From MTP4 sp052056915 (GTDB taxonomy: Archaea; Halobacteriota; Methanosarcinia; Methanosarcinales; Methanosarcinaceae), in assembly GCF_052056915.1 (NCBI RefSeq), contig NZ_CP195119.1:1488001-1552000 (forward strand): DNA of 64,000 nt, in the 5' to 3' direction. Position numbers and translations under genes: made by a program. Each line of letters starts with the position of its first letter. Positions within the stretch are counted from its first letter, which is position 1. The notes beneath the pieces were generated by a model, which saw nothing but the letters and a program-made list of their open reading frames with translations, did not search any database and had not been told where the DNA came from. Positions 27,293 to 37,907 of this stretch are shown piece by piece.

Positions 27293-28070
27293 CAAAATAC
27301 GCAAATGAGATGTTGTATAAATAATTAACCCTGAGACAATTAAACTATTGACAAAATTAATAAGCTCTGAACCCATATTTCGGATTCTGTATATTAAGTA
27401 CAAAACCAATAGCATTAAACTCATAAATGTGTAAAATACGATTATAACTATGACGTTTACTTAATAGTTTTATATCATATATCCGTTAGTCCTGTTGCTA
27501 TTTTCTTCCTTTTACACCTGATTTAACGTAAAAATTCTGCTAATCATTGGCGTACTTTCGTTTTGCCTCTTATTCGAATAATTTCATGTTATATTCTTAT
27601 GAAAAATGAGTATATGATGCCGTTTTTCATGCTTCATCACGAGTCAACGACCCATAAAGAGTTTAGATAGGATTTATACAGCGGAATTTTTTTTATTATT
27701 ATATTTATACCAAACAAAAGTGAAAACTATTTATAATACGTCGCTTAAGTGTAATTTAGGAGTCTATCCAAAAAGTGCTGTGACCTACTGTAAATTCTAC
27801 AATAAGCGAATCATAAATGAACGGATTCCGGATAATAAACACTAATTGTCTAATTGTAATTTTACAACATGCATAGAACTTTTCGGGTAGTCTCTAAGAT
27901 CTCTTTTTTCTGTGAGATCGCAACTTACTATTATATGACTTACCCACTTGAGGTATAAAACAAAAGCAGTGAACTCCCAACTTCTAAAAATTCAAGTTTT
28001 AACTGATAAATTTACTGCACATGATTTTGTATTGTAAGTGTGCAAGTTATATAAAAAATTAATAAAGCTG
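27293..28070. repeat. Leader-like repeat, copy A
   Basis: Non-coding DNA that aligns with 28428-29205 at a constant offset of about 1134 bp, with scattered substitutions and small indels. It includes a candidate TATA (ctattatatgac near 27923-27934) and ctaaaaattcaagtttt near 27985. Copy A is fused at about 28066 directly to a cdhA relic. The RBS-proximal part of the leader (over 200 bp, including the ribosome site) is missing. Confidence 0.85.
27754..27897. mobile_element. MITE-like inverted-repeat element (two copies)
   Basis: The left end ttaggagtctatccaaaaag and the right end (reverse complement cttagagactacccgaaaag) form imperfect terminal inverted repeats about 142 bp apart. A second copy lies at about 28888-29032, inside leader copy B. 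The ends resemble insertion-sequence termini. No transposase is present and no clear target duplication is seen. Confidence 0.45.
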
Positions 28071-28072
28071 AA

Positions 28073-28219
28073 ATGAGCAAATTAACTACCGGAGTTTTTC
28101 TATAGAAGACTTTGAATTATTTCAGATAACTATCAATAATATTGTAGGGGCAGCAAAGGAGGCTGCTGAAGAAAAAGCAAAGGGGCTCGTAAAGCAGGCC
28201 CCAAACTTTCCCCAGGACT
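28073..28219 (+). pseudogene. cdhA: Broken 5' fragment of a third cdhA
   Basis: From ATG 28073 the sequence matches the first ~40 codons of cdhA: MSKLTTG, then (after restoring one lost G in the GGG of codon 7) SIEDFELFQITINNIVGAAK. The deletion creates a TAG at codon 11. After the match the frame continues EEKAKGLVKQAPNFPQ, which is found in neither intact copy. The relic may therefore derive from a distinct third cdhA paralogue. It has no ribosome site: the sequence before the ATG is a deletion junction. At about 28220 it is joined to a regulator-gene fragment. Confidence 0.9.
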
Positions 28220-28427
28220 TTTGGAGACCGTTCCAGAAAGTTTTCCGGGATGCCCCTATTCTGTCAGCAACCTCATTCTGCTCTACCTGAAGAAGGTCCC
28301 AAAGACGAATACCTCAGCTCTTTCAGGGACACGTTAATAATTACGAGAACGCTAGCGGAATTTCATTGAATTTGTAATGAGTAGCTTTTGGGGTTCTTTT
28401 GAGATCCCACTTAACTCAACAAACCAT
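28220..28427 (-). pseudogene. Third, truncated copy of the UPF0251-type gene
   Basis: Aligns with the N-terminal half (HTH part) of the intact gene at 25659-26165. The zinc-ribbon half is missing, replaced by the cdhA relic. An ATG is kept at 28425-28427 but is followed by a TGA at codon 4. Further frameshifts lie inside. It is about 1135 bp from the second copy, matching the spacing of the surrounding repeat. Confidence 0.8.
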
Positions 28428-29412
28428 CAAAATGCGCATATGAGAGGTAGTATAAATAATTAATGCCACAACAATTTAAATATTGATAAAATAAATAAGC
28501 TCTGAATCCATTTTAAGATGCTGTATTTTAAGTATAAAACCAATAGCACTAAACTCATAACTGCATAAAGTGCGATTATAACTATGACATTTACTTAATA
28601 GTTTTGTATCATATGTCCGTTAGTCCTGTGGTTATTTTCTGCCTTTCACACCTGATTTAACGTAAAAGTTCTGCTAATCACCGGTACTTTCGTTTTGCAT
28701 CTTATTCGAATAATTTCATGTTCATTTCTTATGAAAAATAAGTATATAATGCCGTATTTCATGCTTCATCACGAGTCAGCGACTTGTAAGAGTTTAGATA
28801 AGATTTATACAAAGGAATTTTTTATTATTTTTATATTTATACAGAACAAAAGTGTAAATTATTTATAATACGTCGCTCATGTGTAATTTAGGAGTATGTT
28901 CGAAAAGTGCTGTAACCTACTGTAAATTCTACAATCGGCGATCATAAATGAACGGATTCCGGATAATACGCACCAATTGCCTAATTGTGATTTTACAACA
29001 TGCATAGAACTTTTCGGATAGTCTCTAAGATCTCTTTTATTTATTCTGAGATCGCAACGGCTATTATAGGACTTACCCACTTGAGATCTAAAACAAAAGC
29101 AGTGAACTCTAAAATCTCTAAAAATTCAAGTTTTAACTGCTTAATTTACTGTACTTGATTTTGTATTGAAAGTGTGTAAATTCTATAAAAAGTTAAAAAC
29201 GATCTACTAAAAATGTCATTTAAATAGTTGGAACTGTAAGTGTGCAAGTTCTATAAAAATTTAAAAACGATTTATAAAAAATGTGATTTGAATAGTTGTA
29301 ACTTTCAAGCAGACGTCAATATAAATTGCACAGTCAGTATCGGTATGCCGAATATCGTAAATACAATCCTCTGACAAATCGGCTTTAAGCGTATTTAGGA
29401 GGCAAAGCTAAA
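28428..29412 (+). promoter_or_regulatory. Upstream region and leader of CODH/ACS operon 2 (copy B)
   Basis: Second copy of the repeated leader. Candidate TATA elements are ctattatagg (29061-29070) and the two tctataaaaa stretches near 29182 and 29250; I cannot choose between them. A 68-bp internal duplication (29169-29304) precedes the gene. The ribosome site AGGAGG lies at 29397-29402, ten bases before the cdhA ATG at 29413. It shares little with the operon 1 leader beyond the last 20 bases. Confidence 0.6.
29169..29304. repeat. Imperfect 68-bp tandem duplication in operon 2 leader
   Basis: Two adjacent copies of about 68 bp, each with gtgtgcaagttctataaaaa, ttaaaaacgat and tagttgtaact-type blocks. 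Both contain TAAAAACGAT, recalling the AAAAACG elements of the operon 1 leader. Confidence 0.85.
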
Positions 29413-31827
29413 ATGAGTAAATTAACTACCGGGAGTTTTTCTATAGAAGATCTGAAAGATGTTCAGATCACAATTAACAACATTGTGGGGGCAGCAAAGG
29501 AAGCTGCCGAAGCAGAAGAGCTCGGTCCAATGGGCCCATCCCCGTTCCCGGGTCTTGCAACCTACAGGGACGATTGGAACCTCAAATTACTCGACCGTTA
29601 TGAGCCCGTAATCACCCCAATGTGTGACCAGTGCTGCTACTGCACATACGGCCCCTGTGACCTCTCCAACAACAAGAGAGGTGCCTGTGGTATTGACATG
29701 GCCGGACACAACGGCAGGGAATTCTTCCTCCGTGTGATCACCGGTACTGCCTGCCACGCAGCCCACGGTCGTCACTTGCTTGACCACCTGCTCGAGACCT
29801 TTGGCGAAGACGTCCCCCTTGACCTTGGACAATCCGACGTCCTGACCCCCAACATCACGATTACAACCGGGCAGAGCCCCAAGACCCTCGGGGAAATCAA
29901 GCCTGCAATGGAACATGCAGAGGAACAGCTCACCCAGCTCCTTGCAACCGTCCACGCAGGGCAGGAATCCGCAGAGATCGACTACGACTCAAAGGCTCTT
30001 TTCAGCGGCAGTCTGGACCACGTAGGAATGGAAATTTCCGATATCGTACAAATCGCAGCCCTCGACTTCCCGAAGGCAGACCCCGAAGCCCCACTTATTG
30101 AAATGGGTATCGGGACTATTGACAAGGAGAAGCCATTCCTCTGTGTGATCGGACACAACGTGGCCGGTGTCACCTACATGATGGACTACATGGAAGAAAA
30201 TGAGCTGACCGACAAGGTGGAACTCGGTGGACTCTGCTGTACCGCAATCGACCTGACCAGGTACAAGGAAGCCGACAGGAGGCCCCCATACACCAAGGTC
30301 GTCGGTTCCATGTCCAAGGAGCTCAAGATCATCCGCTCCGGAATGCCTGACGTCATTGTTGTTGACGAACAGTGTGTCCGTGGAGATATTGTACCCGAAG
30401 CCCAGAAGCTCAATATCCCTGTGATTGCATCCAACGCCAAGATCATGTACGGTCTGCCCAACAGGGACAACCAGGACGTCGATGCAACCATCGAGGAACT
30501 CAAGTCCGGAGCAATTCCGGGTTGTGTGATCCTTGACTACGAGAAGCTCGGAGAAATCTCCGTAAGGCTCGCCCAGGAAATGCACCCGATCCGCGAAGCA
30601 GCAGGAGTCAGGGAAATCCCATCCGAGGAACAGCTAAAGGAATGGGTTGACAAGTGTGCCGACTGTGGAGCCTGCTATCTTGCATGCCCGATTGAGCTGG
30701 ATATTCCGGAAGCCATGAAGTTCGCCAAGGAAGGAGACTTCAGCTACCTTGAAGAACTCCACGACTCATGTATCGGCTGCCGCCGCTGTGAACAGGTCTG
30801 TAAGAAGGAGATCCCGATCCTTAGCGTCATCGACAAGGCATCCCAGAAGATCATCGCTGAAGAGAAAGGCTGGATGAGAGCTGGCAGAGGTCAGGTATCT
30901 GACGCAGAAATCCGTTCCGAAGGCCTGAACCTGGTCATGGGAACAACCCCAGGTATCATCGCAATCATCGGATGTCCGAACTACTCTGACTGCGCCAAGG
31001 GTGTTTACTACATCGCAGAAGAGTTCCTGAAGAGGAACTACATCGTTGTCGGTACCGGCTGTGGATCAATGGATATGGGCATGTACAAGGACGAGAATGG
31101 CGAGACCCTTTATGAGAGGTTCCCCGGCGGATTCGTATCCGGTGGACTTGTTAACATCGGGTCCTGTGTCTCGAACGCCCACATCACCGGAGCCGCCCAG
31201 AAAGTCGCCGGTATTTTCGGTGGCAGGACCATGGAAGGCAACCTTGCGGAAATCGCCGACTATGTCCTGAACCGTGTCGGTGCCTGCGGCCTTGCATGGG
31301 GTGCATTCTCCCAGAAGGCTTCTTCCATCGGTACCGGATGTAACATCTATGGTATCCCCGCAGTGCTCGGTGCCCACAGCTCCAAGTACAGGAGAGCCTT
31401 GATCGCAAAGGACTATGACGAATCCAAGTGGAAAGTCTACGATGCCAGGAACGGCGAAGAAATGCCAATCCCACCAGCACCGGAATTCCTCCTGACCACC
31501 GCAGAGACCTGGCAGGAAGCAACCCCGATGATGGCAAAAGCCTGCATCCGCCCGTCTGACAACAACCTTGGAAGGTCTATCAAACTGACCCACTGGATGG
31601 AACTCCACGAGAAGTACATCGGCGGAATGCCCGAGGACTGGTGGAAATTCATCAGAAGTGAGGCTGATATCCCACTTGCAAAGCGTGCTGCCCTCATGAA
31701 GATACTCGAAGAGGAACACGGCTGGGAAATTGACTGGAAGAGGAAGAAGATCATTTCCGGTCCGAAGATCAAGTTCGACGTCTCGGCACAGCCCACTAAC
31801 CTCAAGAGACTCTGCAAGGAGGCCTGA
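29413..31827 (+). CDS. cdhA: CODH/ACS alpha subunit (Ni-Fe-S CO dehydrogenase), copy 2
   Basis: Second CO dehydrogenase catalytic subunit, 804 residues, two longer than copy 1. It has the same cluster motifs: CDQCCYCTYGPCDL, CADCGACYLACP, CIGCRRCEQVCKKEIP, GCPNYSDC, GSCVSNAH and GACGLAWG. It differs from copy 1 throughout, for example ATYRDDWNLKLL versus ADYRSWNLTLL near residue 50 and GCGSMDMGMYKDENG versus GCSAMDIGMFKDEDG. DNA near 31471-31566 and from about 31737 to the stop is almost identical to copy 1, suggesting local gene conversion. AGGAGG sits ten bases before the ATG. The Cys in GCPNYSDC is extra relative to copy 1. Confidence 0.98.
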   Translation: MSKLTTGSFSIEDLKDVQITINNIVGAAKEAAEAEELGPMGPSPFPGLATYRDDWNLKLLDRYEPVITPMCDQCCYCTYGPCDLSNNKRGACGIDMAGHNGREFFLRVITGTACHAAHGRHLLDHLLETFGEDVPLDLGQSDVLTPNITITTGQSPKTLGEIKPAMEHAEEQLTQLLATVHAGQESAEIDYDSKALFSGSLDHVGMEISDIVQIAALDFPKADPEAPLIEMGIGTIDKEKPFLCVIGHNVAGVTYMMDYMEENELTDKVELGGLCCTAIDLTRYKEADRRPPYTKVVGSMSKELKIIRSGMPDVIVVDEQCVRGDIVPEAQKLNIPVIASNAKIMYGLPNRDNQDVDATIEELKSGAIPGCVILDYEKLGEISVRLAQEMHPIREAAGVREIPSEEQLKEWVDKCADCGACYLACPIELDIPEAMKFAKEGDFSYLEELHDSCIGCRRCEQVCKKEIPILSVIDKASQKIIAEEKGWMRAGRGQVSDAEIRSEGLNLVMGTTPGIIAIIGCPNYSDCAKGVYYIAEEFLKRNYIVVGTGCGSMDMGMYKDENGETLYERFPGGFVSGGLVNIGSCVSNAHITGAAQKVAGIFGGRTMEGNLAEIADYVLNRVGACGLAWGAFSQKASSIGTGCNIYGIPAVLGAHSSKYRRALIAKDYDESKWKVYDARNGEEMPIPPAPEFLLTTAETWQEATPMMAKACIRPSDNNLGRSIKLTHWMELHEKYIGGMPEDWWKFIRSEADIPLAKRAALMKILEEEHGWEIDWKRKKIISGPKIKFDVSAQPTNLKRLCKEA

Positions 31828-31829
31828 AA

Positions 31830-32342
31830 ATGGTTGACACTACAAAGAACACCAAGCTCTTTACCAGCTACGGGGTGACCACCTCCAAGGCAATCAACCC
31901 TGACATGGCAGCCAAGATGATCAAAAAGGCAAAGAGGCCGCTTCTTGTGGTCGGATCTGGAGTTCTTAAGCCCGAACTCCTAGACCGTGCAGTTAAGATT
32001 GCACAGAAGGCGAACCTTCCGATCGCTGCCACAGGTCACTCTCACGTAGGATTCCTGGACAAGGACGTAGATGCCAAGTACATCAATGTGCACCAGCTCG
32101 GGTTCTACTTAACCGACCCCAACTGGCCCGGACTTGATGGGAACGGAAACTACGACACCGTAATCATCCTGGAATTCAAGAAGTACTATATCAACCAGGT
32201 ACTGTCCGGAACTAAGAACTTCTCCAGTGTAAAAGCAATTGCAATCGGTAGAGACTACATCCAGAATGCAACAATGTCCTTCGGGAACATTAGCAGGGAA
32301 GACCACTACGCTGCCCTGGATGAACTAATCGACAACTTATAA
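31830..32342 (+). CDS. cdhB: CODH/ACS epsilon subunit, copy 2
   Basis: 170-residue partner of CdhA copy 2. The ATG is two bases after the cdhA stop. The N-terminal and C-terminal ends match copy 1 closely. The middle (KPELLDRAV, HSHVGFLDKD, FYLTDPNWPGLDGNGNYD, ILEFKKYYINQ) differs at many positions. Because alpha and epsilon interact, their joint divergence between operons is consistent with co-evolved pairs. Confidence 0.97.
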   Translation: MVDTTKNTKLFTSYGVTTSKAINPDMAAKMIKKAKRPLLVVGSGVLKPELLDRAVKIAQKANLPIAATGHSHVGFLDKDVDAKYINVHQLGFYLTDPNWPGLDGNGNYDTVIILEFKKYYINQVLSGTKNFSSVKAIAIGRDYIQNATMSFGNISREDHYAALDELIDNL

Positions 32343-32367
32343 ATTTGATTAAGGAGGCGAAGCATAA

Positions 32368-33777
<1,410 letters not shown>

Positions 33778-33827
33778 GTGACACGCAGGTGCTCTAAAAC
33801 AGAAAAACAATTACAAAGAGGTATTCT

Positions 33828-34589
33828 GTGACAAAAGTTATTGCAATAACGGGAAAAGGCGGGACAGGTAAAACAGCGGTAGCGGCTCTTTTGATCCGCT
33901 ACCTTTCTAAAAATGACAACTTTTTACTTGCAGTTGACGCAGATGCGGATACGAACCTGCCAGAAACCCTGGGCTGTGAGGTTGTAAAGACCATCGGGGA
34001 CGCAAAGGAGGCACTCCAGGAGGAGATTACAAAGCCGAAACCGGACCACCCCGACATGAATAAGGAATCGATACTCCAGAGTAAGATCTACGAGATTATT
34101 GAAGAGATGTCGGGTTACGATCTCCTGGTCATGGGCAGGCCCGAAGGTGCAGGCTGCTACTGTTATGTGAACAACCTGCTGCGGGGCATCATGGACAAAT
34201 TAGTTGTCAACTATGATGTGGTGGTCATTGATACGGAAGCCGGACTCGAGCACTTCAGCCGGAAGATCATCAGGAACGTCGATAACCTGATTGTGGTGAC
34301 AGACGCCTCCAGAAGGGGTTTCAGGACTGCTGAAAGGATTCATGAACTTGTGGATGAACTGGAATCGAACATTAGCAATATACATGTTATTGCAAACAAG
34401 GTCACAGATGCCAACCGCGATAAGATCGAAAAACTTGCCGGGGATCTAAAACTTGACCTTATAGGCATGGTCCCCCTGGACCCGAAAGTCGAGGAACTGG
34501 ACATAGGGGGTATACCCCTCTCCGAACTCCCAGAGGATTCGGCTGCAGTGATTGAAATCGAAAAAATTGCAAAGAAACTGGGGTTCTAA
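33828..34589 (+). CDS. cooC: CooC/AcsF-type nickel-insertion ATPase, copy 2
   Basis: 253-residue P-loop ATPase identical in protein sequence to copy 1, with GKGGTGKTA and the Cys110/Cys112 metal motif. GTG start with AAAGAGGT upstream. The identical spacers on both sides show that homogenisation covers non-coding DNA as well as genes. Confidence 0.95.
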   Translation: MTKVIAITGKGGTGKTAVAALLIRYLSKNDNFLLAVDADADTNLPETLGCEVVKTIGDAKEALQEEITKPKPDHPDMNKESILQSKIYEIIEEMSGYDLLVMGRPEGAGCYCYVNNLLRGIMDKLVVNYDVVVIDTEAGLEHFSRKIIRNVDNLIVVTDASRRGFRTAERIHELVDELESNISNIHVIANKVTDANRDKIEKLAGDLKLDLIGMVPLDPKVEELDIGGIPLSELPEDSAAVIEIEKIAKKLGF

Positions 34590-34771
34590 CCCCGGTTTCA
34601 AACAATTTTACGAACCTGTGGAACGCTGCAGGATGAAATGGGGTTCCGGGGATACTGGGCCCTATGGCATATAACTGAGATTTAAGCGGATCTTTATAGT
34701 CCATAAAAAACGCATCACATTAACTCAGTCACTCATAAAAACGGATAATAAACTGAAATGGTGAGGTTTAC

Positions 34772-36079
34772 ATGGCAAAGAAGATGAAATTAACTGACAT
34801 TACAGACATGTTTGCGGGCATGGACGTAGAAGCCCTCGAAGGTGTTACTATTGAAGGGGACATTGAACTTGACCTCAGTTCCCTTGGCGGTGGCTTTGAC
34901 CCGATGCTCGCTGCAGCCCTAGGACAGGAGAGCGCAGTACTTGCCCAGCACTTCGCAAGAATTGCAGGCATGTTCGGATACCCTGTAGGTATTGGAGCAG
35001 GAGCCCCTGCCCCGGCCGCTGCCCTTGCTGCCCCGAAGTTTAAGGATCTTATCCCTGCCAAATTCGACGTTGCAAACATGGCAGATTGGGCAACCCCAAT
35101 CCAGGAAGTCAGGATAGGTAACACATCAGCAGACGGTGGAAGCCGTGGAAAGGCAGTGCACGTTGGTGGCGAGAAGGCCCTTCCGTTCTACTTCGACGCG
35201 GAGATGCCTAACAGGAACCAGGTTACAATCGACGTATTCGATATGCGAATCGGCCTTGCAAAGGCTGTAAAGCAGAACTACGACGAAGTCATGGACAGCC
35301 CAGGAGAATGGGCAAAGAAGAACGTTGAACAGTTCAACGCCGACATGATAACAATACACCTGATTTCAACAGACCCGCTAATCAAGGACACACCGGCAAA
35401 GGAAGCAGCCAAGGTTGTAGAAGAAGTCCTGCAGGCAGTTGACGTGCCAATCGCGATAGGGGGATCAGGGAACCCACAGAAGGACCCGGAAGTCCTCGCA
35501 AAAGCAGCAGAAGTTGCAGAAGGCGAGCGCTGCCTCCTTGCATCGGCAAGCCTGAACCTGGACTATGCAGCAATCGCAGAGGCCGCATTAAAGTACGACC
35601 ACGATGTGCTTTCCTGGACGCAGCTGGACATGAACTCCCAGAAGGAACTCAACAGGAAGCTCATGAAGCAGTGCAACGTGCCCAGGGAAAGAATCATCAT
35701 GGACCCGACCACTGCAGCACTCGGATATGGTCTCGACTACGCTTACACCAACATGGAGCGTATCAGACTTGCAGCCCTTATGGGTGACGACGAACTGACA
35801 TTCCCAATGTCCTCAGGTACCACCAACGCATGGGGTGCACGTGAGTCCTGGATGGTTAGCTCCCCACTCAAGGAAGACTCCGACTGGGGCCCGAGAGAAT
35901 ACAGAGGCCCGATCTGGGAGATTATCACCGGTCTGTCCCTTGCACTTGCAGGAAACGACCTATTCATGATGATGCACCCGACATCGGTTGCTTTCCTGAA
36001 GAAGGCCACGCAGACCCTGTTCGGTTCGATAGATGCAGAGCCTGTTGACATTTCCAACTGGATAGCAGCGGAGGTGTAA
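34772..36079 (+). CDS. cdhD: Corrinoid/iron-sulfur protein small (delta) subunit, copy 2
   Basis: 435-residue delta subunit. It equals copy 1 except in the Ala/Pro-rich linker (GAGAPAPAAALAAPK versus GGPAAAAPAAALAAPK), where both base sequence and length differ by 3 bp. Silent differences cluster within about 350 bp around this linker (34811-35275), suggesting an island that escaped conversion or diverged by slippage. Position after a 182-bp spacer is the same as in copy 1. Confidence 0.97.
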   Translation: MAKKMKLTDITDMFAGMDVEALEGVTIEGDIELDLSSLGGGFDPMLAAALGQESAVLAQHFARIAGMFGYPVGIGAGAPAPAAALAAPKFKDLIPAKFDVANMADWATPIQEVRIGNTSADGGSRGKAVHVGGEKALPFYFDAEMPNRNQVTIDVFDMRIGLAKAVKQNYDEVMDSPGEWAKKNVEQFNADMITIHLISTDPLIKDTPAKEAAKVVEEVLQAVDVPIAIGGSGNPQKDPEVLAKAAEVAEGERCLLASASLNLDYAAIAEAALKYDHDVLSWTQLDMNSQKELNRKLMKQCNVPRERIIMDPTTAALGYGLDYAYTNMERIRLAALMGDDELTFPMSSGTTNAWGARESWMVSSPLKEDSDWGPREYRGPIWEIITGLSLALAGNDLFMMMHPTSVAFLKKATQTLFGSIDAEPVDISNWIAAEV

Positions 36080-36082
36080 ACA

Positions 36083-37492
36083 ATGAAAATAAACAGCCCA
36101 TTACAAGCCTACAAGTACCTGCCCCAGACAAACTGTGGAGAATGTGGGGAACCCACCTGTATGGCCTTTGCATCAAAGCTGATAGACAGGTCCGGTAAGA
36201 CGGCAGATTGTCCACCCCTGGTTAAGGAAAAGAAGTTCGCAAAGAAGCTCGCAGAACTAGAAGGCCTCCTTGCTCCTGAAATCCGTGAAGTGATCATCGG
36301 TGTAGGCGAGAAAGCAGCAAAGATCGGTGGGGACGATGTCCTGTACCGCCACAAGCTCACCTTCTTCAACAAGACGAAGATGTTCTTCGATGTGGCAGAC
36401 AACATGGAAGAAGCGGCCCTTGTGGAGAGAGTAAAGCAGATTGCTGACTTCAGGAAGTTCTATGTAGGGAACTACCTCCTCCTTGACGGTGTCGCAGTAA
36501 GGGCAGCCTCCGGAGACCCCGCAAAGTTTGCCGCAGCCGTCAAGAAGGTAGCAGAGACAACAGATCTCCCATTAATCCTCTGTTCCTTCGATCCTGCAGT
36601 CCTTAAAGCAGGCCTTGAAGTAGTAAAGGACAAGAACCCACTGCTTTATGCCGCAAACAAGGACAACTGGAAGGAAGTAGGAGAACTTGCCCTAGAGTAC
36701 AAGGTGCCTGTGGTAGTTTCTGCACTCAATGACCTTGATGCCCTCAAGACCCTCGCAAAGACCTTTGCAGAGGCAGGCATTCAGGACATTGTCCTTGACC
36801 CCGGAACCGTTCCGGTAGGCAAGGGCCTGAAGAACACATTCACCAACTTCCTGAAGATCAGGAGAGCAGGAATCGATGGGGACGTTGAGATTGCATACCC
36901 GATACTGGCCCTTCCCTTCACAGCCTGGATGGCAGGAATAGAGGACCCTGTAAGTGCATCATACTGGGAAACCGTGATGGCTTCGATGTTCACCATCAGA
37001 TACGGCGACATAATGATCCTACACAGCATGGAGCCATATGCCGTACTGCCTGAGATGCACCTGGTAGACACAATCTACACGGACCCGAGGACCCCTGTAG
37101 CCGTTGACGGTGCCATGTACAAGGTAGGAAGCCCGACAGCAGACTCTCCGGTGTTCTTCACAACAAACTTCGCCCTTACCTACTACACGGTAGAGAGCGA
37201 CATTGCTTCCAACGGAATAGACTGCTGGCTGCTTGCAGTTGACACCGACGGGATCGGCGTGGAAGCTGCCGTTGCCGGGGGCCAGCTGACCGCCGACAAG
37301 GTAAAGGACGCCTTTGATAAGTCGGACTTCGACCTTAAGAAGGACGTCAACCACAACACCGTTATCATTCCGGGTCTGTCAGCTCGCCTGCAGGGCGACC
37401 TTGAGGACTCACTCAGTGCAAGCATCAAGGTAGGCCCAATGGACTCCGGTCGTATCCCCGGCTGGATGGAAAAGAACTGGCCACCACAGTAA
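36083..37492 (+). CDS. cdhE: Corrinoid/iron-sulfur protein large (gamma) subunit, copy 2
   Basis: 469-residue gamma subunit identical to copy 1 in protein sequence, with cluster ligands Cys18, Cys21, Cys26 and Cys43. Only rare silent changes are seen (for example near 37434 and 37488). It is the last gene of operon 2. It ends 26 bp before sequence that leads into the shared terminal hairpin. Confidence 0.97.
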   Translation: MKINSPLQAYKYLPQTNCGECGEPTCMAFASKLIDRSGKTADCPPLVKEKKFAKKLAELEGLLAPEIREVIIGVGEKAAKIGGDDVLYRHKLTFFNKTKMFFDVADNMEEAALVERVKQIADFRKFYVGNYLLLDGVAVRAASGDPAKFAAAVKKVAETTDLPLILCSFDPAVLKAGLEVVKDKNPLLYAANKDNWKEVGELALEYKVPVVVSALNDLDALKTLAKTFAEAGIQDIVLDPGTVPVGKGLKNTFTNFLKIRRAGIDGDVEIAYPILALPFTAWMAGIEDPVSASYWETVMASMFTIRYGDIMILHSMEPYAVLPEMHLVDTIYTDPRTPVAVDGAMYKVGSPTADSPVFFTTNFALTYYTVESDIASNGIDCWLLAVDTDGIGVEAAVAGGQLTADKVKDAFDKSDFDLKKDVNHNTVIIPGLSARLQGDLEDSLSASIKVGPMDSGRIPGWMEKNWPPQ

Positions 37493-37520
37493 ATACGAAA
37501 ACGAATTTGAATATTAATAT

Positions 37521-37562
37521 TCCGTGTCACTATGACACGGATTTTTTTCTATTTTTTTATTC
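37521..37562 (+). terminator. Hairpin and poly-T terminator of CODH/ACS operon 2
   Basis: A 9-bp stem (TCCGTGTCA with TGACACGGA, 3-nt loop) is followed at once by two long T-tracts (37542-37562). The hairpin is the same as in operon 1, but identity between the operons stops right at its 3' arm, so only this copy has the strong T-tract. Confidence 0.85.
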
Positions 37563-37639
37563 AGTTACGAAAGAAAGTTTCGGAAGGGCTCACCCCCGAT
37601 TTCAAATCCAAAAAACGACAAAAACGAACCTCCATTTTT

Positions 37640-37802
37640 CACACAACAATTACCGGACAAAGTTCCGGTTCCGAACAAAGTTTTCCTCGTCGTGAAAAGA
37701 ACCCTGCCGTGCAGGAACTGACTCATGCAAAGGGACTTTACGAAAAGCGGGGCTTAAGGGTAAGAGAAAGCCACGGTTTAGTCGTGGGAGTAGTCACTCC
37801 TT
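37640..37802 (+). mobile_element. IS200/IS605-type right-end relic (possible omega-RNA-like segment)
   Basis: The sequence near 37765-37797 (gaaagccacggtttagtcgt, then gggagtagtcac) has the form of the right end of archaeal TnpB/IS605 elements: a short stem (CCACG 37771-37775 with CGTGG 37783-37787) followed by GGGAGTAGTCAC. Upstream lies a second small hairpin (ACCGGA 37652-37657 with TCCGGT 37664-37669). A plus-strand frame runs through to 37810 but lacks recognisable TnpB motifs. No transposase or TnpB gene is present, so this is at most a remnant. Confidence 0.5.
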
Positions 37803-37907
37803 ACAGTTAAATAGTATAACCGTACTTAAACTGGTGGATCGTTCAGGTTCTCGTATAGCCTTCTTTCCCGAACGAAAAGCCAAAGAACATTTTAGCAAGG
37901 ATTACAG

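Noticed and set aside
37532..37810. 92-codon frame read as a TnpB C-terminus
   Set aside because: No RuvC or zinc-finger residues are present; the DNA end-like hairpin is better support for an IS relic than the translation.
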